DNA from: BRH-c25 sp035417425 | GTDB lineage: Bacteria; Bacillota; Clostridia; Lutisporales; Lutisporaceae | DNA length: 29,020 nucleotides | NCBI GenBank assembly: GCA_035417425.1 | Contig: DAOLPD010000016.1 | Location: 1 to 29,020 of the forward strand | Direction of reading: 5' to 3' | Part shown: positions 23,404 to 29,020 of the stretch, in pieces | Layout of the letters: every line of letters starts with the position of its first letter | Position numbering within the stretch: position 1 is the first letter of the stretch | Notes under the pieces: generated by a model | Told to the model about the DNA's origin: nothing | Databases searched by the model: none | Seen by the model: the letters and a program-made list of their open reading frames with translations, nothing else | Position numbers and translations under genes: made by a program

Positions 23404-24289
23404 GACAGGTAAGTTTTTCATCAGAGAAGGCTTCAGAAGCCTTAAAAGAAACAGTACCATGAGTGCTGCGGCGATAACCTCAGTAATTGCGGCGCTATTG
23501 GTTATAGGGATATTCTTCATTATAGTGATAAATATAGATTATGCTGCAACCAAGCTGGAATCACAAATAGAGATGATGGTATACCTGGAAGACGGTTTGA
23601 GCGAAAATATCATCGATACAATGAAAACCGAGATCAGATCAATTAATGGTGTTAAATCTGTGGAGTTCATATCCAAGGCCACAGCCCTCAGCAATCTGGA
23701 GAAGAACTGGGGCGAAAACTCCTATCTTTTAGAGGGGCTTGAAGGAGATAATCCGCTTCCGGATGCTTTTTTAATCACCCTTTCAGATCCTTCCGATGCA
23801 TCCGGTGTGGCGTTGTCGGTATCATCAATATCAAATATTGAAAAGGTGGTATACGGCAAAGAGGAGCTTGCAAATCTCCTGAATGCGACTTATGTGATGA
23901 GGATGAGCAGCGTTGTTATTATTCTGATACTGCTGTTCATATCAGTATTTATTATTGCAAATACCATTAAGCTTACCCTGTATGCAAGAAGGCGTGAAAT
24001 TGGGATTATGAAATTCGTAGGGGCTACGGACTGGTTTGTCAGGATGCCCTTTATAATAGAAGGTATAGTAGTAGGGATGATTGGAGCGGTGGTGTCTACC
24101 GCAATATTGGGCGCAGGTTACTATTATTGCTCCGATCTTGTGAAAAACCAGATGATAGGCTTTATGTCCATATCACTCATGCCCTTTAATCAGATAATAA
24201 TAAGCATGGTAATGCTATTGCTTATTGTGGGGGTTGTAATCGGAGCAGTGGGGAGCCTTATTTCAGTAAGAAAGTTCATTAAGGTTTAG
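23393..24289 (+). CDS. ftsX: Cell-division protein FtsX
   Basis: A 298-residue membrane protein. GTG 23393 (MKLRTGKFFIREGFRSLKRN) is preferred to GTG 23381 because it begins at the typical FtsX N-terminus and has AGAGGTGG upstream. One membrane segment (~25-48) precedes an extracellular domain (EIMEMMVYLED-like region, FISKATALSNLEKNWG) of about 120 residues, followed by three further membrane segments (VVIILILLFISVFIIANTI, then two more). The cytoplasmic turn YARRREIGIMKFVGATDWFV matches the family. It transmits the FtsE ATPase cycle to extracellular murein hydrolases. Confidence 0.95.
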   Translation: MKLRTGKFFIREGFRSLKRNSTMSAAAITSVIAALLVIGIFFIIVINIDYAATKLESQIEMMVYLEDGLSENIIDTMKTEIRSINGVKSVEFISKATALSNLEKNWGENSYLLEGLEGDNPLPDAFLITLSDPSDASGVALSVSSISNIEKVVYGKEELANLLNATYVMRMSSVVIILILLFISVFIIANTIKLTLYARRREIGIMKFVGATDWFVRMPFIIEGIVVGMIGAVVSTAILGAGYYYCSDLVKNQMIGFMSISLMPFNQIIISMVMLLLIVGVVIGAVGSLISVRKFIKV

Positions 24290-24300
24290 GAGGGGTGAAG

Positions 24301-25440
24301 TTGAATAAAAGGATAGCAGCAGCTCTGATAGCACTTATGCTTTCAATACCCTGTGCTAATGTATATGCAAAAAATCCGACTGAAATAGATGAGCTTCAGA
24401 GGAATCAGGATAAGCTTAATCAGCAGATAAAGCAGATGCAGAGCAGCATTAGCAAGATTAAGACTGAGAAAGTAAGTGTGGCAAAAGCTATAGAAGATCT
24501 GGACAGCAAGCTTAATCAGGCTGAGGATGAGCTTACCAGTGTTGAAAACCAGCTTTCCCAGCTGGAGAACCAGATAGCAGTGACCACTAGGGAGCTTGAA
24601 AGGGCTTCAAGTGAAGCTTCAAACCAAAAAGAGCTGCTGAAAAAGAGAGTCAGGGTTATGTATGAAAACGGGAATGTCGGATATATGTCTGTAATACTGA
24701 ATTCTGTAAGCTTCTCCGATTTCATATCCAGAGTGGATTATTTGAAAAAAATCATCAGCTTCGACATGGAACTGCTGAGCAAAATGAAAAGCTACCGGGA
24801 TTCGGTTGCAGATAAAAGGAACCAGCTGGCATCAGAGCTGGAAGAGAAAGAAAGGCTTAAGAATGAGATAGGTAAGAAAAAGGAAGAGGTTGAGTCAGCC
24901 AAGCAGGTCAAAGAGATGACCCTGAAAGAGATACTCAGTGACCTCAAGGAACTGGAGCGCCAGGAGGACAAGCTTCTGGAGCAGTCTAAAGAGATTGCAA
25001 AAAAGATAGTTGAACTGCAGTCAAAGGAAAAGTACATAGGAGGAGAACTGGGATGGCCGGCACCGGGTTTTTACAAGATTACATCACAATATGGCAACAG
25101 GAACCATCCCATACTTAAGAAGAAAAAAATGCATACGGGAATAGATATCGCAGTTCCCAGCGGCACCGATGTAATTGCCGCTAATACAGGGAAGGTCATA
25201 TATTCCGGGTACAACGGAGGATATGGGAATACCGTAATAATAGACCATGGGGGAAAAATATCCACCCTTTATGCCCATAACAGCAAGCTCCTTGTAAAAG
25301 TAGGAGACAAGGTTGAAAAGGGCAAGGTGATATCAAAGTCAGGCAGTACCGGACTGTCCACAGGGCCGCACCTGCACTTTGAAGTAAGGGAAAACGGCCA
25401 GCATGTAGATCCCATGAAATACCTGACAGGCAAAAAGTAG
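24301..25440 (+). CDS. Secreted coiled-coil M23 peptidase (EnvC/PcsB-like murein hydrolase)
   Basis: A 379-residue protein starting at TTG 24301, 7 nt after AGGAGG; GTG 24295 is too close to that site. A signal peptide (~1-23, ending VYA) is followed by long coiled coils (~27-115 and ~150-245) and a C-terminal LytM/M23 domain. Zinc ligands H278 and D282 (MHTGIDIA) and H359 (HLHF), with catalytic-type H326 (YAH) and H357, are present, so unlike catalytically dead EnvC it should be an active endopeptidase. The coiled coil is the usual docking region for FtsX. It is co-transcribed with ftsEX and ends at a strong terminator. ctpA, which often follows in Firmicutes, is absent. Confidence 0.92.
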   Translation: MNKRIAAALIALMLSIPCANVYAKNPTEIDELQRNQDKLNQQIKQMQSSISKIKTEKVSVAKAIEDLDSKLNQAEDELTSVENQLSQLENQIAVTTRELERASSEASNQKELLKKRVRVMYENGNVGYMSVILNSVSFSDFISRVDYLKKIISFDMELLSKMKSYRDSVADKRNQLASELEEKERLKNEIGKKKEEVESAKQVKEMTLKEILSDLKELERQEDKLLEQSKEIAKKIVELQSKEKYIGGELGWPAPGFYKITSQYGNRNHPILKKKKMHTGIDIAVPSGTDVIAANTGKVIYSGYNGGYGNTVIIDHGGKISTLYAHNSKLLVKVGDKVEKGKVISKSGSTGLSTGPHLHFEVRENGQHVDPMKYLTGKK

Positions 25441-25443
25441 AGA

Positions 25444-25471
25444 AGAAGCCGCAGATTTGCGGCTTCTTTTT
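25444..25471 (+). terminator. Rho-independent terminator of the ftsEX operon
   Basis: AGAAGCCGCA (25444-25453) pairs with TGCGGCTTCT (25458-25467) with a GATT loop, followed by TTTTAT. Confidence 0.88.
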
Positions 25472-25499
25472 ATATACATAATAGGAGTTTAATACTCCA

Positions 25500-25716
25500 C
25501 ATGGGATGTGGCACTGATATGTCTGCTATCTCCCATCCATCCATGACACCACTGATAATGTTGAAATTTCCGTCACTCTGCCTGCCTTGGTGCTGCCTTC
25601 ATCAATGGGGCCCACATCCACATCATCAGAAAACATATCGCCTGCTTTTTCAAAAGGCTCCGCTCCCAATTCCGTTGCCCACTTGCTGCCGCAGGATAAT
25701 GAATTTCTTTAACACA
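25500..25716 (-). pseudogene. Decayed reading frame downstream of the PAS gene
   Basis: On the minus strand AAAGGAGTGAAATATT precedes GTG (25715) and a short frame reading LKKFIIL. The coding-like sequence then shifts frame to LSCGSKWATELGAEPFEKAG and VDVGPIDEGSTKAGRVTEIS, stops near 25526, and continues in a third frame as SGVMDGWEIADISVPHPMWS. This looks like one small gene broken by two indels, but no family is recognised and sequence error is possible. Confidence 0.35.
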
Positions 25717-25739
25717 ATATTTCACTCCTTTAAACTTTT

Positions 25740-26138
25740 TTACGGCATAAACACTATCACGCCGTAGGTGATTCCGGCATTATCATCTGTAATAGGGAAA
25801 ATAACAGCCTTATTGAAATTGTCAGGATGCGGTGCGCTTTTCCGTGTAATTCCTGAAAACATGGAAAATGGGTTCTTTAAATCCTCTAAGAAGAAGGTAT
25901 CTCCTGCGAAGACGTGTTTGACGGCTTCAGCCAGCCGCGTATCATCAATCTTGTACTGAAGGATGCGTACGGTTCCTTTTTCCGGATTAATAAGCCGCAT
26001 TTTTGCTGCCGCCTTAAATGACTTGTTTACCATGGCTAATGTATACTGCGGCGTAAATATGGCAATGGGATAAGGGAAAAAATCGATGATTAGAGGGAAC
26101 AGTTCCTCAGGCAGCGGTTCATTCGTTTCATTACCCAT
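25740..26138 (-). CDS. PAS-like domain protein
   Basis: A 132-residue minus-strand protein starting at ATG 26138 after GAAAGGAGCATTCTT; an upstream in-frame start at 26189 lacks a binding site. Residues ~10-60 (LFPLIIDFFPYPIAIFTPQY, MVNKSFKAAAKMR) fit the first strands and helices of a PAS sensor fold, and the end (VIFPITDDNAGITYGVIVF) fits its last strands. It has no output domain and no transmembrane segment, so it may be a free-standing sensor or binding protein. A decayed frame follows it on the same strand. Confidence 0.6.
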   Translation of the reverse strand: MGNETNEPLPEELFPLIIDFFPYPIAIFTPQYTLAMVNKSFKAAAKMRLINPEKGTVRILQYKIDDTRLAEAVKHVFAGDTFFLEDLKNPFSMFSGITRKSAPHPDNFNKAVIFPITDDNAGITYGVIVFMP

Positions 26139-26335
26139 AAGAATGCTCCTTTCCATACAGGATGCTGGCGTTTTTAAGGCTGCTATCAATATTTTATTAA
26201 TCTGTCAGCTGCGAATATAGGTAAAATATGCTTATAATCAGTACGAAAAATGCTATTTTAAGAAAAAAAGAAGCCGGGCTTTTATAATGTGCAGGTGCAA
26301 TATGTAAAAAAAGTGCGGCAGATTAATGGTATGCA

Positions 26336-26364
26336 TTGACAAATTAAACGCCGGAGCTTATTAT
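26336..26364 (+). promoter_or_regulatory. Sigma-A promoter of the marR-efflux operon
   Basis: TTGACA (26336-26341), 17 nt, then TATTAT (26359-26364). Just after the -10 box the weak inverted repeat GCTAT (26365-26369) / ATAGC (26386-26390) lies where an autoregulating MarR dimer could bind. The rest of the gap 26139-26335 shows nothing I can assign. Confidence 0.7.
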
Positions 26365-26419
26365 GCTATATGATGGGTATTTTACATAGCGTGCAATGTA
26401 ATTTAAGGTGGTGACAAAT

Positions 26420-26863
26420 ATGGAAGGGAAAATGAGTATAGTCATACTGCTTAAAATGTTGTATAACAGTCTTGCCGCACAGCGCAATAAAGATATGGAG
26501 GAGATTGAACTGACAGCTTCCCAGAGCGATATAATGATCTATCTTATACATAATAATGACAGGGAAGTGAACCAAAGAGATATTGAGCTGGAACTCAAGC
26601 TTATGAATCCTACGGTAACAGGCATACTGAAGCGTCTTGAAAAAAAGGGTTTTATCGCCAGGGTAAAAAGCGAGGTTGATAGGCGGTATAAAATAGTAAA
26701 GCTTACGGAAAGGGGCAGAGAAATTCTTTGGGAAATGGTGGATAAGGCCGTGGAAATTGACAAGCGTCTGCTTAATGGGTTCTCAGAGTCTGAAATTGAC
26801 TCTTTGAGGGATACTCTTAAAAGGCTGATTGAAAACATATCAAAAAAAGATGCTGCAATCTAA
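26420..26863 (+). CDS. MarR-family transcriptional regulator
   Basis: A 147-residue regulator. ATG 26420 follows AAGGTGG by 8 nt. The winged helix is typical: LTASQSDIMIYLIHNNDREV, then a recognition region LKLMNPTVTGILKRLEKKGF and the wing RVKSEVDRRYKIVKLTERG. Flanking helices give the dimer interface. MarR proteins usually repress an adjacent transporter operon and release DNA on binding a small toxic compound. Here it lies directly upstream of a membrane-fusion protein and RND permease, with only 65 nt between, so control of that efflux system is the natural reading. Confidence 0.92.
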   Translation: MEGKMSIVILLKMLYNSLAAQRNKDMEEIELTASQSDIMIYLIHNNDREVNQRDIELELKLMNPTVTGILKRLEKKGFIARVKSEVDRRYKIVKLTERGREILWEMVDKAVEIDKRLLNGFSESEIDSLRDTLKRLIENISKKDAAI

Positions 26864-26928
26864 TTAATTTTTACCCATATGCAGTATGATGTATAATTTA
26901 TAATTCGAATAATCTTAGGGGGATCAAT

Positions 26929-28227
26929 ATGAAAGGAATTAAAAGCAAAAAGTCAATTTATCTGATTATTGCAGCTGTTGTAGTTGTGATACTTGTATTA
27001 GGTTTTGTCAACAATAAAAAAGCAGGTCCCGGCAAAGGCCCCGGTAATACGAAAGAAGCAGCAAATATGCAAGGTGCGGCTGTTTCAATCAGTGTTGAAA
27101 CCCAGGAAATACGCCCTGCAGTTATTGAACAATATGTAAATGTGTCTTCAAGGGTAAAGGCGAACAATGAAGTATCCGTCATGCCCAAGGTGGGAGGAAC
27201 TGTAAAAAAAGTATATGTGAATCTAGGTGATACGGTAAAGGCAGGCGACATCCTGTTTGAAATAGATGATACCAGCCTGCGCCTTGCAGCGGAGCAGGCA
27301 GCGGCATCACTCTCCGCAGCACAGGCCAGCTACGACATGAATATAGGCGCGAACCTTGAAAATCAGGTGAACCAGCTGCAGTCTGCAGTGGATTCATATG
27401 AAATTCAATACAAAGACTTGTACAGAGATCTTGAAAATGCGAAGGTTTTATATGAGAATGGCGCAAAATCAAAGCGGGAGCTTGATACACTGCAGTCAAG
27501 CGTAGATAAGCTGAAGCTGCAGCTTGATACTGCAAAAGAGAATCTGAGGCTGACCAAAGAAAGCACTGTAGAAGGAACAAAAAAATCAGCGCAGGCGGCT
27601 CTGCAGCAGGCACAGCTGGCATTGAAAAATGCACAGACCCAATTGGGGTACACCAAGGTAAAAGCAGAGATTGACGGGGTGATAAGCTCCTGCAATGTAA
27701 CGGTTGGTTCAACAGCTTCGGTTCAAAGCCCGGCAATGAAGATTGTAAATACCGATAAGCTGAAGTTTTCCTTTAATATATCAGATGATTATATAAACAA
27801 GGTTTCAGCAGGCACCAAGGCATATATCACAGTATCGGCTGCTTCCGATACACCATATGAAGGGACTGTCACTTATATTTCTCCGGCAGCAGACAGTACG
27901 ACAATGCTGTATCCTGTGGAAATATATATTGATAATACTGACAACAGCATAAAACCGGGTATGTTTGCATCCCTGAAGCTCATTACGGATAAAAAGGAGA
28001 ACACCGTTTCGGTTCCGCTGAACGCAGTACTTGAAAAGGGCGGCGATAAATTCGTTTATATCGTTGATGAAAATAATATTGCACATAAAAAGATAGTTGA
28101 AACAGGGATAAAAAATGATGAGAAGATAGAAATAACAAGCGGAGTAAAGAATGGGGAAAAGGTAGTCGTTAAAGGACAGAGCTTCCTCACTGACGGAAGC
28201 GTGGTAAATGTTACGGCTGAGAATTGA
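26929..28227 (+). CDS. RND efflux membrane-fusion (adaptor) protein
   Basis: A 432-residue HlyD/AcrA-type adaptor. An N-terminal membrane anchor (residues ~10-27) precedes a Gly/Pro-rich linker. Lipoyl-like halves (SVMPKVGGTVKKVYVNLGDT and the later LGYTKVKAEIDGVISS) flank a coiled-coil hairpin (~115-230, many Ala and Gln). The barrel and membrane-proximal regions follow (FSFNISDDYINKVSAG, VPLNAVLEKGGDKFVYI). Start ATG after TTAGGGGGATCAAT. In Gram-positive cells such adaptors work with an RND permease without an outer-membrane channel. The permease starts 31 nt after the stop. Confidence 0.93.
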   Translation: MKGIKSKKSIYLIIAAVVVVILVLGFVNNKKAGPGKGPGNTKEAANMQGAAVSISVETQEIRPAVIEQYVNVSSRVKANNEVSVMPKVGGTVKKVYVNLGDTVKAGDILFEIDDTSLRLAAEQAAASLSAAQASYDMNIGANLENQVNQLQSAVDSYEIQYKDLYRDLENAKVLYENGAKSKRELDTLQSSVDKLKLQLDTAKENLRLTKESTVEGTKKSAQAALQQAQLALKNAQTQLGYTKVKAEIDGVISSCNVTVGSTASVQSPAMKIVNTDKLKFSFNISDDYINKVSAGTKAYITVSAASDTPYEGTVTYISPAADSTTMLYPVEIYIDNTDNSIKPGMFASLKLITDKKENTVSVPLNAVLEKGGDKFVYIVDENNIAHKKIVETGIKNDEKIEITSGVKNGEKVVVKGQSFLTDGSVVNVTAEN

Positions 28228-28258
28228 GATTTTTAAGGAAAGAAAGGACGGGTGAAAG

Positions 28259-29020
28259 ATGGATATTACAAAAATTTCAATTAAAAAGCCTGTAACAGTA
28301 TTTGTGGCAATGGCGGTCATATTGATCCTGGGCATTGTTTCCTTAACCCAAATGGAGATGGCTCTGACTCCGAAAATTGATGTACCTGTTGTACTTGTCA
28401 TGTCACAATATTCGGGTGCGGGTCCCGAAGAGGTTGAAAGCCTTGTTACCGAGATAATCGAAGGTGCGGTAGCAAATGTTGAGAATATCGATACGATTTC
28501 TTCAACCTCTACAGATGGCATGTCCGTTGTAGTGGCTCAGTTCAAATACGGCATAGACCTGAATAAGGCTGTAAGCTCAATGCGAGACAAGATAAGCATG
28601 GTTGAGGGAATGCTTCCGGATAATGTAGATACTCCTACCATAATGAAAATGGACATGAATTCCATGCCTATAGCAAATATAGTGATTGCGTCCGACAGTA
28701 TGGATAATGATGAACTTAAGGATTTTGCAGAGGATACGATACAGCCTCGTATTGAAAGGCAGAAAGGAGTTTCCTCTGTTGAAGTCATCGGCGGCTATGA
28801 AAAGGAAATAAGGATTGAAATTGATCCGGAAAGATTGGAGGGCCTTGGGCTTGATATGTCAAGCATCGGTGCGGTGCTTGCCTCAGAGAATACCAATCAG
28901 CCTGCCGGAACTATAGAATATGGAGAAAGTTCCCTTACCATAAGCAGCAAGCTGAAAATGGAAAGCATTGAGGATGTTAAAGCGACACCAATAAAGCTTT
29001 CAACAGGTGCCATCGTTCAG
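28259..29020 (+). CDS. RND efflux permease (AcrB/SwrC-like), 3' partial
   Basis: The first 254 codons of a large transporter that continues past the window. The start ATG 28259 follows GGACGGGTGAAAG. The N-terminus has MDITKISIKKPVTVFVAMAV leading into the first membrane segment (~12-32), then the porter domain with the family-typical LTPKIDVPVVLVMSQYSGAG, EEVESLVTEIIEGAVANVEN and SSMRDKISMVEGMLP. IGGYEKEIRIEIDPERLEGL matches the start of PN2. HAE1-type members export hydrophobic drugs or lipopeptides; the substrate here is unknown. It belongs to the marR-adaptor operon. Confidence 0.93.
   Translation, partial: MDITKISIKKPVTVFVAMAVILILGIVSLTQMEMALTPKIDVPVVLVMSQYSGAGPEEVESLVTEIIEGAVANVENIDTISSTSTDGMSVVVAQFKYGIDLNKAVSSMRDKISMVEGMLPDNVDTPTIMKMDMNSMPIANIVIASDSMDNDELKDFAEDTIQPRIERQKGVSSVEVIGGYEKEIRIEIDPERLEGLGLDMSSIGAVLASENTNQPAGTIEYGESSLTISSKLKMESIEDVKATPIKLSTGAIVQ

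Noticed and set aside
25740..25959. Plus-strand open frames opposite the PAS gene
   Set aside because: They are shadows; the minus strand has the ribosome binding site and a recognisable fold pattern.
27179..28521. Long minus-strand frames (185 and 238 codons) across the adaptor and permease genes
   Set aside because: They lie wholly opposite clearly conserved efflux genes and have no ribosome binding site or recognisable domains.

Overview
The window looks like a chromosomal segment of a low-GC Gram-positive bacterium of the class Clostridia. The grounds are AT-rich codon use, strong AGGAGG-type ribosome binding sites with ATG, GTG and TTG starts, Rho-independent terminators, an ftsE-ftsX-M23 peptidase cluster of Firmicutes type, a SARP-type response regulator paired with a 7TMR-DISM histidine kinase, and an RND efflux system controlled by a MarR protein. 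No rRNA, tRNA or CRISPR array was recognised. Species cannot be named from sequence alone.

Region 1 (about 1-8.0 kb) is accessory in character. It holds a 5'-truncated GIY-YIG/DUF7662/DUF1653 protein, a HARE-HTH protein, an ADP-ribosylglycohydrolase, an HD-domain protein and a PD-(D/E)XK nuclease gene. The nuclease gene is cut in two by a complete 2415-bp IS21-family element (4021-6435) with a 5-bp target duplication (AGGAC). Removing the element and one target copy restores a continuous 347-codon frame. A hypothetical protein and a B3/4-domain protein follow. A small palindromic repeat occurs as one complete copy (2663-2734) and two half copies (7261-7303, 15753-15784); one half copy encodes the end of a protein.

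Region 2 (8.0-12.7 kb) has a lipobox-bearing sensor kinase and its SARP-type response regulator with a terminator, a degenerate receiver-domain protein, and a two-lobed P-loop ATPase whose second P-loop has lost its lysine.

Region 3 (about 12.7-21.7 kb) is bounded by two direct copies of the last ~60 bp of the ATPase gene plus its terminator (12653-12764 and 21582-21700). This suggests that about 8.9 kb was inserted at, or duplicated from, the 3' end of that gene. Between the copies are a lipoprotein gene probably split by a frameshift, a long hairpin, a PD-(D/E)XK-like protein, a WYL regulator, a large CbxX/CfqX-like AAA+ ATPase, a 5'-deleted clpP remnant, and an operon of a small unrecognised protein plus a GIY-YIG nuclease. 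That operon has a consensus promoter overlapped by a perfect palindrome. The mix of nucleases, a WYL regulator and AAA+ protein resembles a defence island, but that is inference.

Region 4 (21.7-29.0 kb) is housekeeping-like: nudC, ftsE-ftsX and a coiled-coil M23 murein hydrolase, then a minus-strand PAS protein with a decayed reading frame beyond it, and finally a MarR regulator, a membrane-fusion protein and the first part of an RND permease running off the window.
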